Source: Mediterranea massiliensis (GTDB lineage: Bacteria; Bacteroidota; Bacteroidia; Bacteroidales; Bacteroidaceae). Taken from it: a DNA stretch of 64,000 nt. The translations under genes and the position numbers were made by a program. Below the pieces are notes generated by a model. That model was not told the origin of the DNA. It saw only the letters and a list, made by a program, of their open reading frames with translations, and searched no databases. How positions within the stretch are numbered: position 1 is the first letter of the stretch; each line of letters opens with the position of its first letter. The DNA lies in the NCBI GenBank assembly GCA_015060695.1, contig SUYA01000002.1:1-64000 (forward strand), read 5' to 3'. Of the stretch, positions 45,144-55,059 are shown one piece after another.

Positions 45144-45260
45144 AAAAGATAGGTGCAATTGCCTTTTTTTAAAAAAAATCAATAAAAAAAGAGGTGCTTC
45201 ACGTGATTTTATAACATAAATAGCGACATATACAATAAATTTTAATTTAAAAATAGAAAG

Positions 45261-48092
45261 ATGAAACATTCAGTACGCATTTTATGGATTGCAGCACTTA
45301 CCATGTGCTTAGGAATCCAATCGGCAATTGCACAAATGCAAATGCCTCCTATACCTGTTGACAAAGATGTACGCATCGGACAGTTGGAAAACGGATTGAC
45401 TTATTACATTCGTCATAACGCTTTGCCCGAAAATCGTGTAGAATTCTACATTGCACAAAAGGTAGGTTCTATTCAAGAAGAACCCGAACAACGCGGTTTA
45501 GCTCACTTCTTGGAACACATGTGCTTCAATGGTACCAAGAATTTTCCCGGCGACGAACGGGGTCTTGGTATCGTACAATGGTGTGAGACCAAAGGTATCA
45601 AGTTTGGTGCAAACTTAAATGCCTACACCAGTGTTGACGAAACGGTTTATAACATCAGCGGTGTACCCACTAATGACGAAGCAGTGCTCGACTCTTGCCT
45701 CCTCATCTTACACGACTGGAGCAGCGCAGTGCTGTTGCAAGACAAGGAAATAGACAAGGAACGTGGAGTGATTCATGAAGAGTGGCGTTCAAGAAACAGT
45801 GGCATCATGCGCCTTATTACTGAAGCATGTCCTACGCTATATCCCGACTCTAAATACACCGATTGTATGCCTATCGGTAGTATCGACGTGATAGATAACT
45901 TCCCTTACCAAGCCATCCGCGACTACTACCACAAGTGGTATCGCCCCGACCTGCAAGGTATAATTGTAGTAGGCGATGTTGACGTAGATGCTATGGAAGC
46001 CAAAATCAAGAAGACTTTTGCTGATATCCCCAAACCCGTCAATGCAGCCGAGCGCATTTACTATCCGGTGCCCGACAACAAGGAACCACTTATCTATATA
46101 GGAAAAGATAAAGAGGTTGATGAGCCAACCATCATGCTCTTCTTCAAACAAGAAGCTACCCCCGATGCTGAAAAGGGTAACATGATGTATCTGCTGCAAA
46201 ACTACATTGTTAATATGGCATGCAGCATGCTGAACGAACGCTTCGGTGAACTTCGCCAATCTGCTAATCCACCGTTCATTTATGCCGGAAGCGACTATGA
46301 TGTTTATTTCTTAGCCAAGACAAAAGATGCTTTCCAAATTAGTGCAAGCAGCAAAGCCGATGGCATTGAGGCAGCCTTGAATGCTGTATTGGCTGAAGTG
46401 GAACGTATGCGCCGCTTTGGATTTACCGAATCGGAATATGAACGTGCTCGTGCTAAATACCTACAACGATTGGAATCGGCATACAATGAGCGTGAAAAGA
46501 CCAAAAGCGAGAATTATGTAAACGAATATGTTCGTCACTTCCTCGATGCAGAGCCTATCCCCGGCATAGAATTTGAATACACTACCATGAATCAATTGGC
46601 TCCCAATATTCCGGTAGCATTGGTTAACCAAGTTATCCAAAAAATGCTGGAAAAAGAAGAAAACCAAACCCTCTTCATTGGTGCAGCCGATAATGAACAA
46701 ACCATTCTCCCTACTAAGGAAAAAGTTTTAGCCGCCTTGAAAAATATGCGCACCCTCGATTTGAAACCTTACGAAGACAAGGTTTCTAACGAACCGTTAA
46801 TGAAAGAGATTCCGCAAGGTGGTAGCATCGTAAGCGAAAAGCAAAATGCTATTTTCGGCACTACAGAATTGACATTATCCAACGGCATCAAGGTGTATCT
46901 GAAGCCTACCGATTTTAAGGCAGATGAAATCAGAATGAGTGCCTTCAGCTTCGGTGGTACCTCTATGTTCGAGGATAAAGAGGCTTTAGATTTCTCACTC
47001 ATGACAGATGTTGTTGCCATAGGAGGTATTGGAAACCATAGCCAAACAGACCTCAGAAAGCTGTTAGCTGGCAAGAAAGTATCTGTATCGGCTTCTATCC
47101 AAGGAGTAATGGAAAGCGTTTCGGGCATGTGCTCACCGAAAGATTTTGAAACCCTTATGCAGTTGACATACTTGACCTTTACTGCACCCCGCAAGGATGA
47201 CGAAGCATTTACTTCTTTCAAGAATCGCATGAAGGCTCAGTTGGAAAGTGCCAAAGCTAATCCGTTGGCATCGTTCAATGATACATTGACAACAGTATTG
47301 TTCAACAACCATCCGCGCAATGTTATCATCCAACCAGAATCGTTGGACAAGCTGAATTACGACCGCATCTTGGAGATGTACAAAGAACGTTTTGCCGATG
47401 GTGACGACTTTACCTTCTTCTTTGTAGGAAACATTGATGTAGAAAAGATGAAACCACTGATTGCTCAATACCTTGGCACACTGCCTACATTGCCCACTAA
47501 AGAAAACTATGTGGATAGAGGCATGGATGTTGTAAAAGGCAATGTGGTTAAAGAATATGCCAAAGCACAAGAAACACCGATGGCTACCGTTGCTATGATT
47601 CATACCGGTGACTTTGCTTACAACCTGAAGAATATCATCTTGACCGATTACTTGACCCAAATTCTCCGTCAGCTTTACACCGAAGAGGTACGCGAGAAAG
47701 AAGGTGGTACTTACGGCGTGCAATGTGCAGGTTCAATGGATAAACATCCCGACGATGAACTACTCATCCAAATTGTATATCAAACAGATCCGGATAAAAA
47801 AGATCATTTGAACAAGGTTATCGACGCACAATTGGAGAAGATTGCTTCCGAAGGTCCTACAGAAGAACAAATTCAAAAAGTGAAGGAATACATGTTGAAG
47901 CAATACAACGACAACCAAAAAGAAAATGGCTATTGGTTGACAAACTTACTTAAATACTTCAACACCGGAATCGACCAAAACAGCGGTTATGACAAGTTGG
48001 TAGAAAGCATCACCGCAAAAGAAATTCAACAATTTGCTGCCGACATCTTAAAGCAAGGTAACAAGACTACTGTTATCATGACAGTACCTTAA
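45261..48092 (+). CDS. M16-family zinc metallopeptidase, secreted
   Basis: 943 aa with a signal peptide (MKHSVRILWIAALTMCLGIQ, cleaved after SAIAQ). The inverted zinc motif HFLEH has His82, Glu85 and His86, and the downstream Glu lies in ERGVIHEEWRSR about 77 residues later. A second, catalytically inactive M16 half follows (from about 530, KVYLKPTDFKADEI), so the single chain provides both halves of the peptidase clamp. It probably degrades peptides in the periplasm. Confidence 0.92.
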   Translation: MKHSVRILWIAALTMCLGIQSAIAQMQMPPIPVDKDVRIGQLENGLTYYIRHNALPENRVEFYIAQKVGSIQEEPEQRGLAHFLEHMCFNGTKNFPGDERGLGIVQWCETKGIKFGANLNAYTSVDETVYNISGVPTNDEAVLDSCLLILHDWSSAVLLQDKEIDKERGVIHEEWRSRNSGIMRLITEACPTLYPDSKYTDCMPIGSIDVIDNFPYQAIRDYYHKWYRPDLQGIIVVGDVDVDAMEAKIKKTFADIPKPVNAAERIYYPVPDNKEPLIYIGKDKEVDEPTIMLFFKQEATPDAEKGNMMYLLQNYIVNMACSMLNERFGELRQSANPPFIYAGSDYDVYFLAKTKDAFQISASSKADGIEAALNAVLAEVERMRRFGFTESEYERARAKYLQRLESAYNEREKTKSENYVNEYVRHFLDAEPIPGIEFEYTTMNQLAPNIPVALVNQVIQKMLEKEENQTLFIGAADNEQTILPTKEKVLAALKNMRTLDLKPYEDKVSNEPLMKEIPQGGSIVSEKQNAIFGTTELTLSNGIKVYLKPTDFKADEIRMSAFSFGGTSMFEDKEALDFSLMTDVVAIGGIGNHSQTDLRKLLAGKKVSVSASIQGVMESVSGMCSPKDFETLMQLTYLTFTAPRKDDEAFTSFKNRMKAQLESAKANPLASFNDTLTTVLFNNHPRNVIIQPESLDKLNYDRILEMYKERFADGDDFTFFFVGNIDVEKMKPLIAQYLGTLPTLPTKENYVDRGMDVVKGNVVKEYAKAQETPMATVAMIHTGDFAYNLKNIILTDYLTQILRQLYTEEVREKEGGTYGVQCAGSMDKHPDDELLIQIVYQTDPDKKDHLNKVIDAQLEKIASEGPTEEQIQKVKEYMLKQYNDNQKENGYWLTNLLKYFNTGIDQNSGYDKLVESITAKEIQQFAADILKQGNKTTVIMTVP

Positions 48093-48113
48093 TACATTGG
48101 CTCTTCATACCAT

Positions 48114-48150
48114 ATACCAATGTGCCATTTTATTATTGGCACATTGGTAT
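48114..48150 (+). terminator. Hairpin after the M16 peptidase gene
   Basis: ATACCAATGTGCCA (48114-48127) and TGGCACATTGGTAT (48137-48150) form a perfect 14-bp stem with a 9-nt loop. A T tail is lacking. Confidence 0.7.
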
Positions 48151-48175
48151 ATTACCCTTAAAGTATGTTGAAAAT

Positions 48176-49672
48176 ATGAATCTATTCTTAGAACTTAGAC
48201 GACACGGGAAGTTGGCCGAAAAGCGCAACCCGATGTATGAGAAGAGTAAATTTGCAGAATTTTGGATGATGCTGATGGCCATCTTTTGGGCAGGTTATCT
48301 TATCTTTTTTGGTACCATCTTTGCATTAGCTTTCGGTGGAGGCTCGGTAGAAGCATATCATGTAATGAATGCCGGTTTCGTCTTTGTCATGATGTTGGAC
48401 TTCTTAATGCGTTTCCCCTTTCAGAAGACACCAACCCAAGAGGTAAAACCCTATTTGCTGCTCCCCATCAAACGTAATCGGCTCGTCGATTTTCTACTCA
48501 TACGTTCTGGCTTAAATACATTCAACCTTATTTGGCTGTTTATGTTTGTGCCATTCGCCATTTTGACAATCACCAAATTCTATGGAATAAGTGGTGTCAT
48601 ACTTTACTGCATAGGCATTTGGCTACTGATGTTGCTCAACAACTATTGGTTTTTGTTGTGCCGCACGCTAACAAACGAACATGTTTGGTGGTTTGCCCTA
48701 CCAGTAGCTGTATATGCAGCCCTTATTGCTGCTTTATTTTTACCCGACGATAGTCCATTGTTCGATTTCTCAGTAAGCATCGGAGAAGGATTTATCCAAG
48801 GAAATCCTCTCACTTTCTTAGGTATGATTCTCTGCATCGGGTTGTTGTGGTGGATCAACCGCAGCCTTATGGGTAAATTTATATACAATGAACTGAACAA
48901 GGTAGAAGACAGCACCATCAAGATAAAACATGTGTCTGAATACAAATTCTTGGATCGTTACGGTGAAGTGGGTGAATATATGCGTTTGGAACTAAAGCTG
49001 ATGTTGCGTAACAAGATGTGTCGAGCATCACTCTACACCATCTGTGGTGTGGTCATTGCATTCAGTTGCTTGCTCAGTTTCACCGATGTATATGACGGTG
49101 CCGGTATGAAAAGTTTTATACAGATATATAATTTTGTAATATTCGGCATTTTGTTCCTATCACCGTTAATGAGTTATGAGGGTAACTATATTGATGGCTT
49201 GATGAGTCGGAAGGAATCTATCTATAACCTACTGCGTGCCAAGTACATCCTTTATGCCTCGGCCATCATCATTCCCTTATTACTGATGATTCCGGCCATG
49301 ATTATGGGGAAACTAACTGTACATTCGTGCATTGCATGGGCTATTTTTACTGCCGGCTTCATTTACTTCGGATTGTTCCAACTGGCTGTTTACAACACCA
49401 GCACCATCAATCTGAACACTAAAATGACTAGTCGCAACAATATGGGTACCGGCATGCAGAACCTCATCTCATTCATAGCATTTGGCGTACCTTTTGCTTT
49501 AGGTATTCTGCTCCCCACACTGACAAATGAAACTTTGGCCAACAACATTTTGATTATTATAGGTGTTGGTTTTATAGCTACTTATAACATTTGGCTTAAA
49601 AACATCTACCATCGCTTCATGAAACGTCGGTATAAAAACATGGAAGGTTTCCGTAACAGCAGACAGAAATAA
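48176..49672 (+). CDS. DUF5687 family ABC-transporter permease-like protein
   Basis: 498 aa from the ATG at 48176; an upstream GTG at 48122 lies inside the hairpin of the preceding terminator and is rejected. About 10-12 hydrophobic helices run through the protein, with EVKPYLLLPIKRNRLVDFLL after the second and LELKLMLRNKMCRASL in the middle. The gene is followed 45 bp later by an ABC ATPase gene on the same strand, so it is the probable membrane part of an ABC-2-type transporter. Cargo is unknown. Confidence 0.83.
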   Translation: MNLFLELRRHGKLAEKRNPMYEKSKFAEFWMMLMAIFWAGYLIFFGTIFALAFGGGSVEAYHVMNAGFVFVMMLDFLMRFPFQKTPTQEVKPYLLLPIKRNRLVDFLLIRSGLNTFNLIWLFMFVPFAILTITKFYGISGVILYCIGIWLLMLLNNYWFLLCRTLTNEHVWWFALPVAVYAALIAALFLPDDSPLFDFSVSIGEGFIQGNPLTFLGMILCIGLLWWINRSLMGKFIYNELNKVEDSTIKIKHVSEYKFLDRYGEVGEYMRLELKLMLRNKMCRASLYTICGVVIAFSCLLSFTDVYDGAGMKSFIQIYNFVIFGILFLSPLMSYEGNYIDGLMSRKESIYNLLRAKYILYASAIIIPLLLMIPAMIMGKLTVHSCIAWAIFTAGFIYFGLFQLAVYNTSTINLNTKMTSRNNMGTGMQNLISFIAFGVPFALGILLPTLTNETLANNILIIIGVGFIATYNIWLKNIYHRFMKRRYKNMEGFRNSRQK

Positions 49673-49717
49673 AATGATTCATAATCATACTGTTTTAGCA
49701 CTTATATCTTTTATAAC

Positions 49718-50470
49718 ATGATACATATTAATGACATACAAAAAATATTTGGAGACAAAAAAGCTGTCGATATAAATAGCTATCATATCCACAAAGGTGA
49801 GATGTTGGGACTTGTCGGTAACAACGGTGCCGGAAAGACTACCCTTTTCCGCCTCATTCTTGACTTGTTGAAAGCCGACCGTGGTAACATCACTCTAAAC
49901 GGTGTAGATGTTTGCCAAACCGAGGATTGGAAGAATTATACCGGAGCCTTCATCGACGATGGATTCCTGATTGACTACCTTACTCCCGAAGAATACTTTT
50001 ATTTCATCGGCAAAATGTATGGATTGAAGAAAGAGGAAGTTGATGCCCGTTTGGAACCTTTTGAACGCTTCATGAACGGAGAAGTGTTGGGGCATAAGAA
50101 ATTTATCCGCAACTACTCAATGGGTAACAAGCAAAAAGTGGGTATCATTTCGGCCATGATTCATCACCCTCAGCTATTGATACTGGACGAACCGTTCAAT
50201 TTCTTGGATCCCAGTTCACAAGCCATCATTAAGCATTTACTAAAAAAATATAGTGAAGAGCATAATGCCACGATCATTATCTCCAGCCATAATTTAAACC
50301 ACACGGTAGATGTCTGTTCTCGTATTGCCTTATTGGAAAACGGTGTCATTATTCGTGATTTACAGAATACGAACAATTCAGCCGAAAAAGAATTGGAAGA
50401 GTACTTTAACATCTCCATAGATAAGGAAGTAACAGCAACCGATTACATTCAAGAATCACCAACTTTATAA
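49718..50470 (+). CDS. ABC transporter ATP-binding protein
   Basis: 250 aa. Walker A LVGNNGAGKTTL, signature region YSMGNKQKVG in place of the canonical LSGGQ, Walker B LLILDEPFNFLD and His switch ISSHNLNH are visible. It very likely pairs with the DUF5687 membrane protein encoded just upstream. The degenerate signature is common in ABC-2-type exporters. Confidence 0.9.
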   Translation: MIHINDIQKIFGDKKAVDINSYHIHKGEMLGLVGNNGAGKTTLFRLILDLLKADRGNITLNGVDVCQTEDWKNYTGAFIDDGFLIDYLTPEEYFYFIGKMYGLKKEEVDARLEPFERFMNGEVLGHKKFIRNYSMGNKQKVGIISAMIHHPQLLILDEPFNFLDPSSQAIIKHLLKKYSEEHNATIIISSHNLNHTVDVCSRIALLENGVIIRDLQNTNNSAEKELEEYFNISIDKEVTATDYIQESPTL

Positions 50471-50488
50471 TAAAAATAAATAAAGCTT

Positions 50489-51373
50489 ATGAAGAAACAT
50501 TTATCACTACTATTGCTCTTATTATTTTCCATGAGCGCAAATGCCCAACTTCTATGGAAGATTTCGGGTAATGGTTTGGAAAAACCATCTTATATTTTAG
50601 GAACTCACCATTTGGCACCGCTTAGTATCAAAGACAGCATTATGCACTTGCCGCAAGCCATGAATGAAACTACACAGGTATTTGGTGAAGTTGTAATGAG
50701 TGATATGACAAGTCCAAGCACTTTACAAGAGATGCAACAACAGATGATGATGCCGACAGACACCACCATGCAAAGCCTCTTTACAACAGAAGAGTTTGCA
50801 CAAGTAAACAATGTGGTAAAAGAAGTTTTCAATGTAGAACTTTCTATGTTGGCTCAGTTGAAACCGTCAGCCATCAGCCAACAGCTAAGCGTCATGTTAT
50901 ACTTAAAAGAGATTCCCGGATACAATCCGCAAGAACAGTTGGATACTTATTTCCAACAACAGGCTGTGGCCAATGGGAAGAAAGTTGGAGGATTGGAAAG
51001 TATCCAATCACAAATAGATGTCTTGTTCAACCAGCAACCACTGAAACGACAAGCTACCCTACTTCATTGTGCTGCAACACATATTGAAAGAGATATAGAA
51101 CAAGTTAAGGAACTAACTGCTGCTTATATGAACCAAGATATAGAAAAGTTACATAACATTATGCAGCAACGACACAATGATTCTTGTGACCCGATGCCGG
51201 GAGAAATGGAAGCCTTATTGGATAATCGAAACAAAGCATGGGCTGCAAAAATGCCCACTATCATGAACGAAGCACCCACTTTATTTGTGGTGGGAGCCGG
51301 TCATCTGCCTGGTGAACATGGGGTACTGACTTTACTAAAAAATACAGGATTCACTATAGAACCCATGAAATAA
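50489..51373 (+). CDS. TraB/GumN-family protein, secreted
   Basis: 294 aa with a signal peptide (MKKHLSLLLLLLFSMSANAQ). The N-terminal YILGTHHLAP carries the conserved GTxH motif, and FVVGAGHLPGEHGVLTLL near the C terminus has the second conserved Gly-His box of the TraB/GumN fold, related to metalloproteases of the Tiki type. It starts 19 bp after the ABC ATPase gene and may be part of that operon. Activity in bacteria is not established. Confidence 0.87.
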   Translation: MKKHLSLLLLLLFSMSANAQLLWKISGNGLEKPSYILGTHHLAPLSIKDSIMHLPQAMNETTQVFGEVVMSDMTSPSTLQEMQQQMMMPTDTTMQSLFTTEEFAQVNNVVKEVFNVELSMLAQLKPSAISQQLSVMLYLKEIPGYNPQEQLDTYFQQQAVANGKKVGGLESIQSQIDVLFNQQPLKRQATLLHCAATHIERDIEQVKELTAAYMNQDIEKLHNIMQQRHNDSCDPMPGEMEALLDNRNKAWAAKMPTIMNEAPTLFVVGAGHLPGEHGVLTLLKNTGFTIEPMK

Positions 51374-51413
51374 ACGTAAACATTCTTTCTTTAATTCTCT
51401 CTTTAAAATCGGA

Positions 51414-51449
51414 AGAGTTGTCTCTGTTTGATAGAGGCAGCTCTTTTTT
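51414..51449 (+). terminator. Terminator of the DUF5687-ABC-TraB operon
   Basis: AGAGTTGTCTCT (51414-51425) pairs, with G-U pairs, to AGAGGCAGCTCT (51433-51444), followed by a T run. Confidence 0.75.
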
Positions 51450-51484
51450 ATTATGAAACATTTGTCAGTTCAAAATAAAAACCG

Positions 51485-51582
51485 TACTTTTGTGGCCGAT
51501 TATTCCGAACCGGGTTCTACCAAGAGATTTCTAAGTGATTAGAGACCACCCGACGGAGCTAACTATACATTATAAATAATAA
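51485..51582 (+). promoter_or_regulatory. Promoter and 5' leader of rplU-rpmA
   Basis: TACTTTTG at 51485-51492 is the -7 box. About 85 nt lie between the predicted start of transcription and the rplU ATG, with short self-complementary pieces (GAACCGGGTTC at 51507-51517), so a ribosomal-protein leader is possible. Confidence 0.5.
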
Positions 51583-51900
51583 ATGTACGCAATTGTAGAA
51601 ATTAACGGTCAGCAATTCAAAGCAGAAGCTGGCAAGAAGCTGTTTGTACACCACATCCAAGGCGCAGAAGCCGGTGCAACAGTTGAGTTTGAGAAAGTTC
51701 TTTTGGTTGACAATGAAGGCAATGTAACCGTAGGTGCTCCGACAGTAGAAGGTGCAAAGGTTGTTTGCGAAGTGAAGACAGAATTGGTAAAAGGCGAAAA
51801 GGTTCTTGTATTCCACAAGAAGCGTCGCAAAGGTTACCGCAAGTTGAACGGTCACCGTCAACAATTCACAGAGTTAGTTATCAAAGAAGTAGTAGCTTAA
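51583..51900 (+). CDS. rplU: 50S ribosomal protein L21
   Basis: 105 aa. [20 protein letters not shown] and the C-terminal [19 protein letters not shown] are diagnostic for L21, which binds 23S rRNA in the large subunit. It is followed by rpmA 22 bp later, the universal rplU-rpmA pair. Confidence 0.98.
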   Translation: MYAIVEINGQQFKAEAGKKLFVHHIQGAEAGATVEFEKVLLVDNEGNVTVGAPTVEGAKVVCEVKTELVKGEKVLVFHKKRRKGYRKLNGHRQQFTELVIKEVVA

Positions 51901-51922
51901 TCATTAAAAATAGTAAGAAAAC

Positions 51923-52183
51923 ATGGCACACAAGAAAGGTGTTGGTAGTTCTAAGAACGGCCGCGAATCAGCAAGCAAGAGATTAGGCGTTAAGTTGTTC
52001 GGTGGTGAAGTTTGCAAGGCAGGCAATATCATCGTTCGTCAAAGAGGTACAGAGTTCCACCCGGGTGAAAACATCGGTATGGGTAGCGACCACACTCTTT
52101 ACGCCTTGGTTGACGGAACTGTACAGTTCAAGAAAACAAAGGGAGATAAGCGTTATGTATCTGTAGTTCCTGCAGAAGCATAA
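51923..52183 (+). CDS. rpmA: 50S ribosomal protein L27
   Basis: 86 aa. [20 protein letters not shown], then [19 protein letters not shown], are diagnostic. The N terminus begins directly with MAHKKG, without the cleavable extension found in Firmicutes L27. The N-terminal tail reaches the peptidyl-transferase centre. Co-transcribed with rplU. Confidence 0.98.
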   Translation: MAHKKGVGSSKNGRESASKRLGVKLFGGEVCKAGNIIVRQRGTEFHPGENIGMGSDHTLYALVDGTVQFKKTKGDKRYVSVVPAEA

Positions 52184-52208
52184 GATTTTCCTTAGAAAAG
52201 TATATTTA

Positions 52209-52242
52209 GAAGAGGTCAATTGATTGGCCTCTTCTTTTTTTT
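52209..52242 (+). terminator. Terminator of rplU-rpmA
   Basis: AGAAGAGGTCAA (52209-52220) and TTGGCCTCTTCT (52225-52236) form a stem, with one G-U pair, followed by a T run. Confidence 0.85.
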
Positions 52243-52245
52243 ATT

Positions 52246-52253
52246 TACCTTTG
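52246..52253 (+). promoter_or_regulatory. -7 box of serS
   Basis: TACCTTTG, 36 bp before the serS ATG and directly after the upstream terminator. Confidence 0.65.
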
Positions 52254-52289
52254 CACCGTCACAAAGAAAAATAATAAAAACATAAGAAT

Positions 52290-53564
52290 ATGCTTACCAT
52301 TAAACAGATTACAGACAATACCGAAGCGGTGCTCCGCGGATTGGAGAAAAAACACTTCAAGAACGCCAAGGAAGCCATCGAACAGGTATTAACCTTCAAC
52401 GACAAACGTCGTAATACACAAACCATTCTCGACGCCAACCTGGCAGAAGCCAACCAATTGTCCAAGTCCATCGGCATGCTGATTAAAGAGGGCAAGAAAG
52501 AAGAGGCTGAAACCGCCAAAGCACGTGTAGCCGAACTGAAAGAAACCAACAAAGGATTGCAAGCCGAAATGGAGCAAGCCACCAACGACATGCAAGCCGT
52601 GCTTTATACCATCCCCAACATTCCTTACGACGAAGTGCCCGAAGGCGTTGCTGCCGAAGATAATGTGGTAGTGAAAACCGGAGGCATGGAAACCGAACTT
52701 CCCAAGGATGCCCTGCCCCACTGGGATTTGGCCAAGAAGTACGACCTCATCGACTTCGACCTGGGCGTGAAGATTACAGGCGCCGGATTCCCCGTATACA
52801 AAGGCAAGGGTGCCCAATTGCAACGTGCGCTCATCAACTTCTTCCTGGAAGAAGCACGCAAGAGTGGCTACACCGAAATCATGCCTCCTACAGTTGTAAA
52901 CGAAGCATCAGGTTACGGCACAGGCCAGTTGCCCGACAAGGAAGGACAGATGTATCATTGCCAGCTGGACAACCTCTACCTCATCCCTACGGCTGAAGTA
53001 CCGGTGACCAACATCTACCGCGATGTGATTCTCGACGAGAAGCAACTGCCTATCAAGAACTGTGCTTACACACAATGCTTCCGCCGCGAGGCCGGTTCGT
53101 ATGGCAAGGACGTACGCGGTTTGAACCGTCTGCACGAATTCTCAAAGGTAGAAATTGTGCGCATCGATACCCCCGAACACAGCAAGGAGAGCCACAAGGA
53201 AATGTTGGCACACGTGGAAGGCCTGCTTCAGAAGCTGGAACTCCCCTACCGCATCCTGCACCTCTGCGGAGGCGACATGAGCTTCACCGCCGCTACTTGC
53301 TACGACTTCGAAGTCTATTCTGAAGCACAGAAGCGTTGGTTGGAGGTTAGTTCTGTTTCCAACTTCGACACTTACCAAGCCAACCGCTTGAAATGTCGCT
53401 ACCGCACAGCTGAGAAGAAGACCGAACTGTGCCACACGCTGAACGGATCGGCATTGGCATTGCCTCGCATCGTAGCTGCCTTGCTCGAAAACAACCAGAC
53501 ACCCGAAGGTATCCGCATCCCCAAGGCACTGGTTCCCTACTGCGGCTTTGAAATGATTGACTAA
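52290..53564 (+). CDS. serS: Seryl-tRNA synthetase
   Basis: 424 aa. An N-terminal coiled-coil tRNA-binding arm (about 25-110, rich in Lys, Glu and Ala) is followed by a class II catalytic core with motif 2 FRREAGSYGKDVRGLNRLHE and motif 3 GSALALPRIVAALLENNQ. It charges tRNA-Ser. G/C-rich third codon positions and even codon use fit a highly expressed housekeeping gene. Own promoter and terminator. Confidence 0.97.
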   Translation: MLTIKQITDNTEAVLRGLEKKHFKNAKEAIEQVLTFNDKRRNTQTILDANLAEANQLSKSIGMLIKEGKKEEAETAKARVAELKETNKGLQAEMEQATNDMQAVLYTIPNIPYDEVPEGVAAEDNVVVKTGGMETELPKDALPHWDLAKKYDLIDFDLGVKITGAGFPVYKGKGAQLQRALINFFLEEARKSGYTEIMPPTVVNEASGYGTGQLPDKEGQMYHCQLDNLYLIPTAEVPVTNIYRDVILDEKQLPIKNCAYTQCFRREAGSYGKDVRGLNRLHEFSKVEIVRIDTPEHSKESHKEMLAHVEGLLQKLELPYRILHLCGGDMSFTAATCYDFEVYSEAQKRWLEVSSVSNFDTYQANRLKCRYRTAEKKTELCHTLNGSALALPRIVAALLENNQTPEGIRIPKALVPYCGFEMID

Positions 53565-53585
53565 GATAATCAGTATCAATAAGAT

Positions 53586-53613
53586 AAAAGAGGGTGTATT
53601 ACGCCCTCTTTTT
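53586..53613 (+). terminator. Terminator of serS
   Basis: AAAAGAGGGTG and CGCCCTCTTTT form a stem (one G-U pair) ending in a T run. Confidence 0.8.
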
Positions 53614-53636
53614 ATATTAATCAAAAGTATTAAATA

Positions 53637-54959
53637 ATGAAGATTATTTTATTTATCGTTGCTCTAATATTTTCCCTTCCATCGTTAAAAGCACAGACTG
53701 AAGAGGACGGACGTATTGCTCAAAGCCTCAACACGTCTGATTGGTTTGAATTAAAACGAGTGTACGACAAAGCCGATAAAGAGAAACTGATGCCAATGTT
53801 GAGGGTATTTGCCGAAAGCATGATTGCCAGTCAATTCAATCAACCGGAGAAAGCAACTATCGCTATTCGTGAGTTAATGAACACTTACGGAAATGAAATT
53901 GGAGTCGCCAATATGTTAGGAATGGGATTTTTACTGGCATCTAACGAGGCTAAGCAAGGGAAATATGCAGATGCTGCCCGTACACTCTCCAACATCATCA
54001 CGGCATTTGAACCGCATACCGACAGTACCTCTTTGGTTTTGCACCGGGAATACGAACAGCAATATCGTATCCTTGCCCAATACCAAGGTGTAAACCAAAT
54101 AGCCTCTACTGCAGAAGAAGACTATCATATTCCTTTCCGCTTGGATTCAATCGGGCCGATAGATAAGCGAGCCTTAACCATTATGATTCCCGCAGAAGTC
54201 AACCAACAGAGGCAAGACATTGTGTTTGATAGCGGTGCAGGCGTCAACATTGTCAGCACAAAAGCGGCAGAGAGATTGGGACTTGATCAATACGTTACAC
54301 CTACACAAGTAACAGGAGTCAGCACCCAAAATGGCACATTGGCCGTGGCTAAAGAAATGCAATTAGGCAATCTAACTTTGAAAAATGTACCTTTCTATGT
54401 AGTGGACATATCGTCAGGCGTTGACAGTATTGATGCCTACTTAAGCCATTTGGATATGATTATAGGTGTGAAGTTCATTCAAACAATGAAAGAAGTACAG
54501 ATTGATTTCGAGAAGAATGAGTTTATACTCCCTCATCAGCTCAGTAGTTTGCAAGCCAACGAAACATCGAACATGGCCGAAGGAACGAGCGGACTGTTTG
54601 TCATAGAGGGCAAAGGTAATGGAGAACGCCTTCTATTTAATTTTGACACCGGTGCCGGCAGTAGCACATTGGACAAGAAATACTACGAACTACACAAAGA
54701 ATACCTCACTACTCATTGTAAGGTAGACACCCTACGAAGTGCCGGAACGGGAGGTATCCGCATCGAACAGGCATATATCCTACCCCATTTCTCATTGGAA
54801 ATAAACGGAACAAGCCATACGTTTCCCCAGATACTTGTCGCCACAAAAGGAAGTGAAGTCGATTTGAACTATGGAAACCTTGGTATGGACTATTTCCTAA
54901 ATTTCAAAAAGATTATTTTCAATACAAAAAAGATGTTTGTACGACTTATAAACGAGTAA
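53637..54959 (+). CDS. Retropepsin-like aspartyl protease, secreted
   Basis: 440 aa with a signal peptide (MKIILFIVALIFSLPSLKAQ). A helical N-terminal part (about 25-170, TPR-like) precedes two retropepsin lobes in one chain: VFDSGAGVNIV with Asp198 and FNFDTGAGSST with Asp337. Each has the D-S/T-G-A active-site triplet, so the two lobes may form one active site as in pepsin-like enzymes. Probably acts in the periplasm; substrate unknown. Confidence 0.85.
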   Translation: MKIILFIVALIFSLPSLKAQTEEDGRIAQSLNTSDWFELKRVYDKADKEKLMPMLRVFAESMIASQFNQPEKATIAIRELMNTYGNEIGVANMLGMGFLLASNEAKQGKYADAARTLSNIITAFEPHTDSTSLVLHREYEQQYRILAQYQGVNQIASTAEEDYHIPFRLDSIGPIDKRALTIMIPAEVNQQRQDIVFDSGAGVNIVSTKAAERLGLDQYVTPTQVTGVSTQNGTLAVAKEMQLGNLTLKNVPFYVVDISSGVDSIDAYLSHLDMIIGVKFIQTMKEVQIDFEKNEFILPHQLSSLQANETSNMAEGTSGLFVIEGKGNGERLLFNFDTGAGSSTLDKKYYELHKEYLTTHCKVDTLRSAGTGGIRIEQAYILPHFSLEINGTSHTFPQILVATKGSEVDLNYGNLGMDYFLNFKKIIFNTKKMFVRLINE

Positions 54960-54973
54960 AACTGCAACAACCC

Positions 54974-55003
54974 TTTGATATTAAAAAATAAGCCGTATAT
55001 TTG
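54974..55003 (+). promoter_or_regulatory. Promoter of the NfnAB-like gene
   Basis: TTTG at 54974-54977 and TATATTTG at 54996-55003 are 18 bp apart, close to the normal spacing. Confidence 0.6.
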
Positions 55004-55059
55004 CAAACTCTAACAAACTGTTAGTAAAATAAGGATTATAACTACAAAAAACATAAGAA

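Noticed and set aside
48122..48175. GTG start at 48122 for the DUF5687 gene
   Set aside because: It lies within the stem of the upstream terminator hairpin, and the added residues do not resemble the family start.
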